Source: Spirochaetales bacterium (GTDB taxonomy: Bacteria; Desulfobacterota_D; UBA1144). From it: a stretch of 20,177 nucleotides of DNA. A model generated the notes under the pieces. It saw only the letters and a program-made list of their open reading frames with translations. It did no database searches and was not told where the DNA came from. The stretch lies in assembly GCA_002730475.1 (NCBI GenBank), contig PCAG01000056.1, positions 1-20,177 on the forward strand. Reading direction: 5' to 3'. Below are positions 8,021-16,395 of the stretch, piece after piece (positions within the stretch are counted from its first letter, which is position 1; every line of letters starts with the position of its first letter). Made by a program: the position numbers and the translations under genes.

Positions 8021-9460
8021 ATGAAAGTTTCACTGTTAAATCCACCTCCAGTTGATGGAGATAAGTTTATTCGCGAGGGTCGCTGTATGCAAAGCGTCGA
8101 CTCATGGGCTGCAATCTGGCCACCACTGGCTTTGGGAATACTGGGTAGTATTGCTAAAGACTATGCACAAGTAGATTTGTTTGATTGCAATGTAGAGGGG
8201 GACAAGGGGGAACTGCCACTTGATCAGACCATTGAGCGTGTGAAAAACTTTAATCCGCACTTGATTGTTATCAATACCTCATTTCCATCTATTGAGGGTG
8301 ATGTTCATACTGCAGAAGAGTTGAAAAAAGTATGCCCTGATGCGCTTATAGTAGGATTCGGTGTATTTTTTACTCTGCTTGAAGAAAAGTCAATGTCTGA
8401 GTCTAATGGATTCGATATTGGAATTATAGGTGAACCAGAAGATACTTTTAAAGAACTCTTGGAATCATTAGATAGTAACATAAACTTTACAGAAGTACCT
8501 GGTCTGATGTGGAGAAATAACGGTGTAATTAAAAGATCTAAAGATAGAGAGTTTATAAAAGATCTTGATAAACTTCCTTTTCCTAGTAGAGAGTATTACA
8601 AGAATGACCGCTACACGTTGCCCCATAATGGTGAGCCATTCACCTTGATTGGTGTCTCGAGAGGTTGTCCGTATCCATGTACCTACTGTGTTGCCCCGAT
8701 TTATTATGGTAATAGACTGCGCAGACATTCATTAGAATATGTAATGTCTGAGTTGGAAGAATGTCAAACTAAATACAATATTAAACAGTTTCTCTTCTGG
8801 GAAGAAGTTTTTACAATGGATCGAAAGTTTGGAATTGAACTATGTAATGCTATTATAGATAAAAAATGGAATATCTCTTGGGCTACAACTACAAGAGCAG
8901 ATCTTGTTGACGAAGAGATTCTTAAAAAAATGAAGCAGGCTGGCTGTACACTAATGGGGTTAGGGATTGAGACTGCAGATCAAAATATTATGGATCTATC
9001 AAAAAAGAAGGAAAAGATTGAAGATGTTGAAAATGCTGTTGCCTTGTGCAAGAAAGTTGGACTGGCAACAATGGGCCATTTTATTTTTGGACTCCCTGGT
9101 GAGTCAAAATTAACTATAGAAAAGACAATAAAATTCGGGCTGAATTTAGGACTTGATTATATACAGGCATATGCTGCAGTTCCATATCCAAAGACACCAC
9201 TTGGTGAATTAGCAAGACAGAAAGGATACGTGACATCAAGTCGATGGATGGATTATAATTTCGGTGGTTACTCAATTATGGATCTTGGTACAGTAACTCC
9301 AGAAGATATAGATGAAGCAAGAATAGATATGCTTAGAAGATTTTATATGAGGCCTAGTTATGCAGCAAAAAAATTGGGTATGTTTGTCTCTAATCCTAAA
9401 CAGATACTGCAGGCGGCAAAATTTATGAAATGGATGAAAACAAAAGGAAAAAAGTCTTAG
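8021..9460 (+). CDS. Radical SAM protein with N-terminal B12-binding-like domain
   Basis: A 479-residue protein. Residues 1-155 look like the Rossmann-type cobalamin-binding domain of the BchE/HpnJ-like group (SLLNPPPVDG, WPPLALGILGSIAK, then IIGEPEDTFKELL). The cobalt-ligand DxHxxG motif is not seen, and the usual GGPH turn reads GFGVFF, so B12 binding is uncertain. The radical SAM core has CPYPCTYC (Cys216, Cys220, Cys223), the ligands of a [4Fe-4S] cluster that cleaves S-adenosylmethionine. GLGIETADQNIMDLSKKK and GHFIFGLPGES are later strands of the barrel. A basic C-terminal region follows. The reaction cannot be told; methylation, ring change or a redox step on a lipid-linked sugar are options. 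A GT2 follows after 44 bases. The gene looks intact. Confidence 0.85.
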   Translation: MKVSLLNPPPVDGDKFIREGRCMQSVDSWAAIWPPLALGILGSIAKDYAQVDLFDCNVEGDKGELPLDQTIERVKNFNPHLIVINTSFPSIEGDVHTAEELKKVCPDALIVGFGVFFTLLEEKSMSESNGFDIGIIGEPEDTFKELLESLDSNINFTEVPGLMWRNNGVIKRSKDREFIKDLDKLPFPSREYYKNDRYTLPHNGEPFTLIGVSRGCPYPCTYCVAPIYYGNRLRRHSLEYVMSELEECQTKYNIKQFLFWEEVFTMDRKFGIELCNAIIDKKWNISWATTTRADLVDEEILKKMKQAGCTLMGLGIETADQNIMDLSKKKEKIEDVENAVALCKKVGLATMGHFIFGLPGESKLTIEKTIKFGLNLGLDYIQAYAAVPYPKTPLGELARQKGYVTSSRWMDYNFGGYSIMDLGTVTPEDIDEARIDMLRRFYMRPSYAAKKLGMFVSNPKQILQAAKFMKWMKTKGKKS

Positions 9461-9504
9461 GTATAGATTTTTTTAATATTCATTCTGATCCACCATAATA
9501 TGTT

Positions 9505-10668
9505 ATGAACGAAAATAAAATAGAGGTTAGCATTGTCATACCTTGTCTCAATGAGGAGGTGACCATCAAACAGGCAGTCAGAGAGTCTCAAAATGTCTTA
9601 CAACGAAATAATATAGTTGGTGAGGTGATTGTTGCTGATAATGGCTCTGATGATAGATCTGTATCGATAGCTCAGCATGAAGGCGCTATTATAGTAAACG
9701 TGCATAGTAAAGGATATGGTAATGCATTGATGGGCGGTTTTGCAAAAGCATCAGGAAAATATATTATTCATCTTGATGCAGATATGTCTTACGATTTTAG
9801 CCATATTCCACGTTATGTGAAAAAGCTCAGAGGCGGCGCTGATTTAGTGATGGGTTCAAGGTTTAAAGGAAAAATATACCCTAATGCTATGCCTCCACTG
9901 CATAGATATCTTGGAACGCCAGTACTAACATGGATAGCAAACCTTTTTTATAAAACAAATGTAACTGATGTGAACTGTGGGATGAGGGGATTAAGGAGGG
10001 AGATTATAAAAAAACTGGATCAAACTTGTGGTGGCATGGAATTCGCCTCAGAAATGATTATTAAAACCGCGAAATTAGGCTTTAAAATTGAAGAGATTCC
10101 GACTGATTTAAGACCTGATATGAGAGACAGAAAACCTCATCTAAAAACTTTTAGAGATGGTTGGAGACATTTGAGATTCCTTCTTTTATTGAGTCCAACA
10201 TGGTTATTTTTTGTGCCCGGTCTAACATTAATGATTTTTGGTTTAAGCATGTTACTAATGATTGTTGCTAAGATATTACCTTTTTTTGGCATATTTACAG
10301 GTTTAATTAGCATGGCAGCAACCATTATTGGGGCACAGATTATTATTTTGGGAGTGGGTGCAAAAAAATTCGATCATATTAACAGGTTTGATATAAAAAA
10401 CAGTTGGTGGGATCGTTTGATTAATTCGATTAATATGGAATTGGGAATTTTAGTTGGAGTTTTATCTTCAGTTATTGGTTCTGGGGTTTTATTATCTTCT
10501 TTTTTACATATAAACAACTTTATAAATGGAAATGATTATGTTGTTGGATCTATTGATGTCAATGCTACATATGCATCACTTACTGGAGCAACTTTATTAG
10601 TAGTTGGTTTACAGGTAATGTTTTCCTCTTTTTTGTTTGGTATTATTGATATTGATTCCAAGTCATAG
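9505..10668 (+). CDS. GT2 glycosyltransferase, polyprenyl-phosphate-sugar synthase-like, with C-terminal membrane helices
   Basis: A 387-residue protein. The N-terminal GT-A domain has VSIVIPCLNEE, VIVADNGSDDRS and HLDADMSYD, whose Asp91 and Asp93 form the metal-binding DxD. It continues MGSRFKG and NCGMRGLRREI, the order seen in dolichol-phosphate mannose synthase-like enzymes. DLRPDMRDRKPHL and FRDGWRHLRFLL lead into the membrane. About four hydrophobic helices follow (near residues 232-252, 258-285, 315-340 and 355-380). The family usually moves a sugar from a nucleotide donor to polyprenyl-phosphate at the inner membrane. A GT-C acceptor enzyme lies at 5990, and the radical SAM gene is directly upstream, probably in the same transcript. 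The start ATG lacks a strong ribosome site. The sugar is unknown. Confidence 0.83.
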   Translation: MNENKIEVSIVIPCLNEEVTIKQAVRESQNVLQRNNIVGEVIVADNGSDDRSVSIAQHEGAIIVNVHSKGYGNALMGGFAKASGKYIIHLDADMSYDFSHIPRYVKKLRGGADLVMGSRFKGKIYPNAMPPLHRYLGTPVLTWIANLFYKTNVTDVNCGMRGLRREIIKKLDQTCGGMEFASEMIIKTAKLGFKIEEIPTDLRPDMRDRKPHLKTFRDGWRHLRFLLLLSPTWLFFVPGLTLMIFGLSMLLMIVAKILPFFGIFTGLISMAATIIGAQIIILGVGAKKFDHINRFDIKNSWWDRLINSINMELGILVGVLSSVIGSGVLLSSFLHINNFINGNDYVVGSIDVNATYASLTGATLLVVGLQVMFSSFLFGIIDIDSKS

Positions 10669-10787
10669 ATTATAGTATTTTCTACAACGAAAAAAATAAT
10701 AGAAGAAAAATCGGATACACACACAAAAAGTCTGAATAATTTAATTAATATAAGATTCATGATAGACCCTGCAAGTGTGCGCTACGA

Positions 10788-10812
10788 GAGGAGCTAAATC
10801 CTTATGCTCCTC
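10788..10812. repeat. Inverted repeat, 7-bp perfect stem
   Basis: GAGGAGC (10788-10794) and GCTCCTC (10806-10812) can pair around an 11-base loop. Flanking ACGAG and CGTG allow some extension with a bulge. It lies inside the short coding-like frame described for this spacer. No run of T follows, so it is not a typical terminator. Confidence 0.45.
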
Positions 10813-10896
10813 GTGAGCTGATTGAGAACTAAAAGAACTAGTTTGCCTTACCTATTCATATCAGGTTACTAGGACTGTTAAGTGCATAGGCCGAAA

Positions 10897-10915
10897 CGTT
10901 GTACACTGCACAACG
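10897..10915. repeat. Short inverted repeat, 6-bp stem
   Basis: CGTTGT (10897-10902) and ACAACG (10910-10915) form a perfect stem with a 7-base loop. It could be an operator-like site or chance; no promoter is obvious beside it. Confidence 0.3.
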
Positions 10916-11098
10916 ATTACATTATAAGTTTATTTCGATGTAGTAAGTATTCAGGAAAAAAATAACCTAAATTATTCATTACCTGGAATAATTATTTGAG
11001 ATTATTAACTGCGTTATGAATAAGTTTATACAGAATAAGAACAACGAAATAATTCTAATCGTCACTGTCTGACCATGGCCATATTTATTCTATTGATG

Positions 11099-11131
11099 AC
11101 TCGGATTGCAATTGCTGCTAAGCGTCCGAGT
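11099..11131. repeat. Inverted repeat, 7-bp stem
   Basis: ACTCGGA (11099-11105) and TCCGAGT (11125-11131) are perfect inverted copies around a 19-base loop. The following bases are pyrimidine-rich but not a T-run. It may be a relic of a terminator or of a deleted element. Confidence 0.35.
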
Positions 11132-11261
11132 ATCGTTCTTCATTAATCATAAGATAGATCTTAATGCAAGAGAACATTACAGTCCTTAATTGAATAGGCT
11201 ATTTATTATACTGACAATGCTATTACTTGAGGGTGGAATTTAGACTGTAGTTACTAACTAA

Positions 11262-11522
11262 AAAAATAGGGTAACGATATTATACAGAATTCAAGTCAAT
11301 ACAACGGCGGAGTCTGGAGGCATTGCCAAGGATACAGAGCAGGTGTGGGCGGTGAATCTGGTTGGTGTAACAGTGATAGACACTAATGCGGTGTTTGTCT
11401 TGGCGATGAAATGGGCAGTCACCGTTGTCGCGCGCTACATGAAGCGTTCTCTGCTTACGGAGATTTACCGGGCAAGTAAGGAGATAAAACGCTTTGGTGA
11501 TTGGATGAGGGCAACGTGTTAA
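11262..11522 (+). pseudogene. Remnant of a short-chain dehydrogenase/epimerase gene
   Basis: An open frame runs from just after the stop at 11259-11261 to the TAA at 11520-11522, with no good start codon near its beginning. From about 11292 it reads IQVNTTAESGGIAKDTEQV followed by WAVNLVGV. This resembles the strand and helix after the 'H.AAesgg' loop of extended SDR epimerases, where 'd...vw.vNlvGt' is common. The second half (VARYMKRSLLTEIYRASKEI, ending RFGDWMRATC) is not recognised and may be the C terminus after an internal deletion. The frame ends inside the next gene, as coupled genes do. The base composition is like the downstream GT4. It is probably a dead fragment; the identification rests on a short motif. 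Confidence 0.45.
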
Positions 11523-12673
11523 AGGTCGTCCACTTTATTACTGATCTCGACACTGGTGGGGCAGAGATGATGCTCTATAAGTTGCTGGCTGTCTGGCAGT
11601 TAGAGTCATCGATCAGTAGTACGGTAGTTACATTGATGAAGAGGGGGTCGATCACGGATCGGATTGAATCACTCGGTGTCAAAGTTTATTCACTGGGGAT
11701 GGTGCAGGGTGGGTGGCCTACGCTTGGGATGTTGCTTGAACTCAATCGGATAATTCGGACAGTACGTCCTGATTTAATTCAGGGGTGGATGTATCATGGC
11801 AATATCGCGGCAACTGTGGCAACTTTATTTTTACGTTTGTCGCTACACTCGGTGAGGCTGGTTTGGAACATCCGTCAGACTCTTTACGATATTGGTTATG
11901 AAAAGCGGTTGACGCGTTTATTGATTGATCTAAATCGCCTGTGCAGTCGTTTACCGAGTAAGGTGATCTACAACTCAACCCTGAGTGCAGAACAGCACGA
12001 AGGAATTGGTTTCAGTATAAAGAGAAGGGAGGTGATCCCGAACGGCTTCGATTTGCAACGGTTTCGTCCAGATGGTTCGGCCACTGTTACACTGAAGAGG
12101 CAACTTGGCATGCCGATGGATACATTGCTGGTTGGTCATATCTCACGCTTTCATCCAATGAAGGGGCATACTACTCTACTACAGGCAGCCCGTCTGGTGG
12201 TAGATGATTTGGGTGAACAGAATAGAGTGCGTTTTTTGTTAATTGGACGAGGGGTGACGAAGCAACAGGATGAATTGGTGCGGTTGATTGATGAATTGGA
12301 ACTCTCTCCGTATGTATCGTTGATGGGTGAGCGCTCCGATGTGGAACGGATCATGGCGGCAGTGGACCTGGTCGTCTCACCATCTTCCTGGGGTGAAGGG
12401 TTTCCAAATGTGGTTGGAGAGGCAATGGCGTGCGGCACACCATGTGTGGTGACTGATGTTGGGGATTCCGCTACGGTCGTTGATAATACTGGGAGAGTCA
12501 TAAATGCGAAGGATTACAATGCGATGGCTAGGGAGATTGAAATGATGTTGTTGAATCAGGAGAAACGGATTGAGCTGGGAGATCAGGCCCGTCGCAGGGT
12601 CGAGGAGCACTATTCAATAGATGCGATCGCAACCCGTTATCAAAATTTCTATCAATTGCTCTGCCAACTCTGA
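11516..12673 (+). CDS. Glycosyltransferase, GT4 family
   Basis: A 385-residue GT-B glycosyltransferase. The N-terminal domain opens LKVVHFITDLDTGGAEMML, with the donor-side glycine motif typical of GT4. The C-terminal domain has VGHISRFHPMKGHTTLLQAA, FLLIGRGVTKQQDEL and SSWGEGFPNVVGEAMACGTP, with both Glu of the E-x7-E pair present (Glu294, Glu302). I chose GTG 11516 because GAGG sits about 5-6 bases upstream and the start overlaps the remnant's stop. A TTG at 11501 would add five residues. The AsnB-like gene follows after 6 bases. The sugar specificity is unknown. This gene and its downstream neighbour share a composition richer in G+C than the membrane genes, suggesting they moved together. 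Confidence 0.86.
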   Translation: MLKVVHFITDLDTGGAEMMLYKLLAVWQLESSISSTVVTLMKRGSITDRIESLGVKVYSLGMVQGGWPTLGMLLELNRIIRTVRPDLIQGWMYHGNIAATVATLFLRLSLHSVRLVWNIRQTLYDIGYEKRLTRLLIDLNRLCSRLPSKVIYNSTLSAEQHEGIGFSIKRREVIPNGFDLQRFRPDGSATVTLKRQLGMPMDTLLVGHISRFHPMKGHTTLLQAARLVVDDLGEQNRVRFLLIGRGVTKQQDELVRLIDELELSPYVSLMGERSDVERIMAAVDLVVSPSSWGEGFPNVVGEAMACGTPCVVTDVGDSATVVDNTGRVINAKDYNAMAREIEMMLLNQEKRIELGDQARRRVEEHYSIDAIATRYQNFYQLLCQL

Positions 12674-12679
12674 TTCGTA

Positions 12680-14629
12680 ATGTGTGGTTTTGTTGGTGTT
12701 CTCGGAGGTGTTGCCCTAAATAATGAAACACTGTTAGAGATGGCTTCGATGATTGCTCATCGAGGCCCGGACGATGAAGGAATATGGCTTGATCAGCAGG
12801 CCAAAGTTGGTCTTGCCCACCGAAGGCTTGCTATCTTGGATCTTTCGCATGAGGGACATCAGCCAATGATCTCCTCGTCGGGGCGCTTTATCATCGTTTT
12901 CAACGGTGAGATCTATAATCACAAATCGATACGCACGGAACTGATTGCACAGAGGGCCCATTTCAAGGGGTATTCTGATACTGAGGTATTGTTAACTGCT
13001 GTCGAGCAGTGGGGGTTGAAAAGAGCGCTTACCCGGGTAGCTGGCATGTTCGCCATAGCTCTCTTTGATCGAAGAGAACGTCAGCTGTCGCTAGTTCGTG
13101 ATCGTATGGGAGAGAAACCACTTTACTATGGTTGGCAAGGAAGTGGGCAGCAGCAGGTATTTCTGTTCGGATCCGAACTAAAGGCACTCAGACAGCATCC
13201 CTCCTGGCAAGGAGGGATTGATCGGGGTGCAGTTGCTCAACTGCTACGTTACAACTATATCCCTACACCAATGACGATCCACCCGAAGGTGAAAAAACTC
13301 CCTCCCGGTGGTTTGCTACAACTCCAGGGAGACTCTGTCGGCAACTGGAGGGAGTGCGCTCTGGAGCAGTGGTGGTCCTTCAATGAACAGATTAAGAAGG
13401 GTCAAGATACACCATTTGATGGTAGCGATATAGAAGCCGTTGAAGTGCTGGATAGTCTGCTAAAAGAGGTCATTGGTGAGCAGTCGATGGCCGACGTACC
13501 TGTTGGTGCTTTTCTCTCGGGTGGGATTGACTCTACATCAGCAGTTGCAGTGATGCAATCGATCATTGATAGGCCAGTCAAGAGCTTTACCATCGGTTAT
13601 GATCATGCCGACTATGATGAGTCGGCAAACGCCAGACACATCGCAGAATACCTGGGTACTGATCACAATGAGTGGATTCTCCAGCCACAAGATGTGATCG
13701 ATGTAATTACCGAACTGCCAAACATTTATGATGAGCCGTTTGCTGACGCCTCTCAAATTCCTACACTGCTGGTCTCCCGTTTTGCCAAACAGCAGGTTAC
13801 GGTCTCTCTCTCCGGAGATGGTGGTGATGAAATCTTCGGTGGATATAATCGTTATTTGTTTGGACCACAATTAATGCGTAAAATTCAACCTTTCCCGTTA
13901 TGGCTTAAAAGATGTGCTGTTAATGGGATAATGAGTGTTTCGCCAGAAGTTTGGGACACTCTTTTCAATCGGTTTAAATTTTTGATTCCTGATAATTATA
14001 TTACGCGCCAATTTGGTGAGAAGATGTACTTGATCGCCCGCTTAATGGAAGTCAAGAGTGAACAAGAATTTTATATGCGACTCGTAAGTAAGTGGGATGA
14101 ACCGATTCCGCTCATAGGTGGACGTTCTCAGGATATAGTTGAATTTAATCAAAGTGTATGGGCGACTGGCGCACACTTTTCAGAGCGGATGATGTGGACC
14201 GATTCAATCACCTACTTACCTGATGATATATTAGTTAAGGTTGATCGTGCGGCTATGTCCTCAAGTCTGGAGACACGTATGCCATTATTGGATCATCGAG
14301 TGATTGAATTTGCACTTCGTCTACCAATTCAAATGAAGATTCGTAATGGAAAGGGAAAGTGGGTGCTCAGAGAGGTTCTAAACCGCTATATAACGAAAGA
14401 GTTAGTTGAACAACCAAAATCCGGTTTTGGACTTCCCCTTCATCAGTGGCTTCGTGGTCCATTAAGGGTATGGGGAGAGGATCTTCTTGCCGAAAGTAAA
14501 TTACGAAAAGAAGGGATTTTTGACGCGAATAAAATTCGAAAATTATGGAATGATCATTTGACTGGCAAACGAAATAATTTGACTCAGTTATGGAGTATAT
14601 TGATGTTCCAATCATGGATGGAAAAATAA
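12680..14629 (+). CDS. Asparagine synthase-like glutamine amidotransferase (WbpS/AsnB-like)
   Basis: A 649-residue protein with the full AsnB layout. The mature N terminus would be Cys2 (MCGFVGVLGG), the class II glutaminase nucleophile, followed by HRGPDDEG and NGEIYNH. The synthetase domain has the PP-loop LSGGIDSTS near residues 278-286, which binds ATP, and SLSGDGGDEIFGGYNRY near 375-391. KVDRAAMSSSLETRMPLLDH is near residues 525-545. Family members release ammonia from glutamine and attach it to a carboxylate activated with ATP. Within O-antigen clusters, homologues such as WbpS are thought to convert uronic acids to uronamides. The uronic-acid genes at 450-4635 make that role more likely than free asparagine synthesis, though it is not proven. 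Length and motifs are complete. Confidence 0.88.
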   Translation: MCGFVGVLGGVALNNETLLEMASMIAHRGPDDEGIWLDQQAKVGLAHRRLAILDLSHEGHQPMISSSGRFIIVFNGEIYNHKSIRTELIAQRAHFKGYSDTEVLLTAVEQWGLKRALTRVAGMFAIALFDRRERQLSLVRDRMGEKPLYYGWQGSGQQQVFLFGSELKALRQHPSWQGGIDRGAVAQLLRYNYIPTPMTIHPKVKKLPPGGLLQLQGDSVGNWRECALEQWWSFNEQIKKGQDTPFDGSDIEAVEVLDSLLKEVIGEQSMADVPVGAFLSGGIDSTSAVAVMQSIIDRPVKSFTIGYDHADYDESANARHIAEYLGTDHNEWILQPQDVIDVITELPNIYDEPFADASQIPTLLVSRFAKQQVTVSLSGDGGDEIFGGYNRYLFGPQLMRKIQPFPLWLKRCAVNGIMSVSPEVWDTLFNRFKFLIPDNYITRQFGEKMYLIARLMEVKSEQEFYMRLVSKWDEPIPLIGGRSQDIVEFNQSVWATGAHFSERMMWTDSITYLPDDILVKVDRAAMSSSLETRMPLLDHRVIEFALRLPIQMKIRNGKGKWVLREVLNRYITKELVEQPKSGFGLPLHQWLRGPLRVWGEDLLAESKLRKEGIFDANKIRKLWNDHLTGKRNNLTQLWSILMFQSWMEK

Positions 14630-14683
14630 AATATTTCTTTAGTTATAATTAACTTTAAAAAACTAATATTATAGATAGATAAG

Positions 14684-15883
14684 ATGGAAAATCATTTAGG
14701 TTTTTTTGGCTTCATACTTGGGTTTTTTATAACTTGTATTCTGATATACAAGAAACCTCGTCTTGCTAGTGTTCTATTGGTTGCTTATATTTTCAGATGG
14801 TTGTTTGTAGTAAATCATAATTATCTTATTCCATTCGTAGAGGGCATGGGTGACGCAACGAATTACGAACAATTAGCTTGGGATTTGTCTAAACTAAGTA
14901 TTAATGAACGTTCACATTATCGATACGGGAATGGCGATATTTACTCATGGGTTGGTGCTATCTTTTACTCATTGTTAGGAAGAAGCATTGTTTTTTTGCA
15001 GTCGATAGGTGTTGTTGCTGGTGTTGTGTGCGTTTTTTTAGTTAATAATGCGGTTGAATTATTATGGGGTAATAGATATTCTCTCAGATCAGCATGGATT
15101 GTAGCTCTATTTCCACCTTTAATTCTTTATAGTGCTTTAACAATGAGAGAAGTATTTATTGTAGCATTTATGTTGTATGGTATAATAGGGATTATTTATT
15201 GGAAAACATACAATTATAAAATAGGAATTCTAAAAGCGTTAATTGGGTTTACTTGTGCAGGTTATTTACATTCCGCGTTTACAACAGGTTTAATCCTTAC
15301 TTTGATTCTTGTTGTTCTAGAAATTAATAATTACATATTGAATAAATACTTGTATAATAAATATAATAAATATAATAAGTTAATAAATGTTTTAATACTT
15401 GTAACTTTATTAACCATTTGTTATGACTTATTAATTCATGTTTCCTTGCCATATCTAGGTAGCTTGAATGATTTAAATGTGCAACATTTGATTTCACAGC
15501 AAGATATACGCCTTTATGGCAATACTGCGTACCCTGATTGGTTATTAACTCATAATGCTTTACAATTCTTTTTATTATCACCTATCAGGCTTATTTATTT
15601 TTTAGGTTCACCCTTCTTCTGGGATTTAAAGAAACTCATTCATATTATCGGAATGTTAGATGGTATTATATATTTATACATAACATGGTTAATTTGTTGT
15701 AACTTTAATTTTATCTGGAAGAATTATACAGCACGCATTATTTTTATACTGACGATCATATTAATAATAGAGTTTACATTAGGGACAATTAACTCTGGAA
15801 CAGCATTACGCCATCGAGCAAAATTCTTTTCTTCTCTAATAATTATAATTTCACCATTGATTCCTCATATTCGCTCAAAGTAA
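14684..15883 (+). CDS. Multispanning membrane protein, candidate Wzy-like polysaccharide polymerase
   Basis: A 399-residue hydrophobic protein with about ten membrane helices. The sequence between the first helices, GMGDATNYEQLAWDLSK, and the later YSALTMREVFIVAFMLYG and GYLHSAFTTGLIL (His196) resemble the EpsG/Wzy-type polymerases. The ending GTINSGTALRHRAKF (Arg376, His377, Arg378) is also a pattern I associate with that group. Polymerases share little sequence, so the call rests on topology, these motifs and location. It would join lipid-linked repeat units in the periplasm. It stands 54 bases after the amidotransferase gene, in an AT-rich stretch typical of polymerase and flippase genes. 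A lipid-linked sugar ligase or an unrelated transporter is a weaker alternative. Confidence 0.6.
   Translation: MENHLGFFGFILGFFITCILIYKKPRLASVLLVAYIFRWLFVVNHNYLIPFVEGMGDATNYEQLAWDLSKLSINERSHYRYGNGDIYSWVGAIFYSLLGRSIVFLQSIGVVAGVVCVFLVNNAVELLWGNRYSLRSAWIVALFPPLILYSALTMREVFIVAFMLYGIIGIIYWKTYNYKIGILKALIGFTCAGYLHSAFTTGLILTLILVVLEINNYILNKYLYNKYNKYNKLINVLILVTLLTICYDLLIHVSLPYLGSLNDLNVQHLISQQDIRLYGNTAYPDWLLTHNALQFFLLSPIRLIYFLGSPFFWDLKKLIHIIGMLDGIIYLYITWLICCNFNFIWKNYTARIIFILTIILIIEFTLGTINSGTALRHRAKFFSSLIIIISPLIPHIRSK
15353..15379 (+). repeat. Three tandem copies of a 9-base unit inside the polymerase-like gene
   Basis: TATAATAAA is repeated three times, the last copy ending in G. It encodes Tyr-Asn-Lys three times in a polar loop. 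As the unit is a multiple of three, copy changes would vary loop length without breaking the frame. Confidence 0.7.
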
Positions 15884-16104
15884 AAAATATATAATAATGT
15901 GAGCACAAAATCAAAAAATAAATTGAAGCTATATTGCAACGGCGATTCTGTTTTTAAATCGCTATGTAATTAAAATCAGTATCTGAGCTAGATCTCAAGG
16001 TTAGTAGAATTTGTTACAAATCTTCTCCCGTTTTAAGACGCAGAATAAAATTGTAATCTCCCCTCATACTAGTACCAGGAAGAATTAGAGTTCTCCGGTT
16101 ACCC
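15884..16104. other. Spacer between the polymerase-like gene and the IS3 element
   Basis: No coding frame is recognisable. A perfect inverted repeat, GCGATT at 15942-15947 and AATCGC at 15957-15962, has the T-run in its loop rather than after it, so it is not a standard terminator on the + strand. A palindrome, GGTTAC-CCT-GTAACC, lies at 16097-16111 across the proposed edge of the IS element. Confidence 0.4.
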
Positions 16105-16128
16105 TGTAACCATGAAAAGAAGACCGAA

Positions 16129-16395
16129 ATGCGTAAGTCACGCTACACAAAGACCCAGATCGTCAAGATTTTGAGAGAGGTAGAGGGAGGCCGACAGGTC
16201 AAAGAGATCTGCCGAGAGTACGGCATCTCAGATGCCACCTAGTACAACTGGAAGGCAAAATACGGCAGGATGGATACCTCCGACATTCGAAAGCTCAAGG
16301 AGCTTGAGAATGAAAACCACAGACTGAAGCAGATGTATGCCAATCTCAGTCTGGAGCATCAGGCTCTCAAGTATGTTGTTGCAAAAAAGCTCTAA
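16129..16395 (+). pseudogene. IS3-family orfA (helix-turn-helix) with internal TAG
   Basis: The frame reads MRKSRYTKTQIVKILREVEG, then QVKEICREYGISDAT, then TAG at 16240-16242, then YNWKAKYGRMD and a leucine-zipper-like end (LKELENENHRLKQMYANL). It stops at 16393-16395. In active relatives the recognition helix reads ATFYNWK or similar, so the TAG replaces one aromatic residue. The product would end after 37 residues. Apart from this codon the 88-codon frame is well preserved, so the inactivation may be fairly recent. Confidence 0.75.
16383..16389 (+). promoter_or_regulatory. Programmed -1 frameshift site of the IS3 element
   Basis: The heptamer A AAA AAG sits in the orfA frame (gcA AAA AAG), two codons before the orfA stop. 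The orfB frame is exactly -1 relative to orfA here and is open through it. This is the classical slippery motif of IS3-family elements, which makes the OrfAB transposase. It survives although both orfs are broken. Confidence 0.7.

Larger units (their letters stand above)
10669..11261. other. Gene-free spacer, probably decayed DNA
   Basis: No intact gene is seen. It begins AT-rich and becomes mixed after about 10760. A short frame from 10761 to 10831 ends LREELNPYAPRELIEN before a stop. It reads like coding sequence but matches nothing I recognise. Several small inverted repeats occur (10788-10812, 10897-10915, 11099-11131), none followed by a convincing T-tract. The region leads into the epimerase-like remnant at 11262, so it is best viewed as a graveyard of deleted genes. 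Confidence 0.45.

Noticed and set aside
12151..12501. Minus-strand frame of 116 codons inside the GT4 gene
   Set aside because: It is the complement of a well-supported GT4 coding sequence and shows no motif of its own.
15942..15962. Rho-independent terminator after the polymerase-like gene
   Set aside because: The stem is only six pairs and the T-run lies in the loop, not after the stem.
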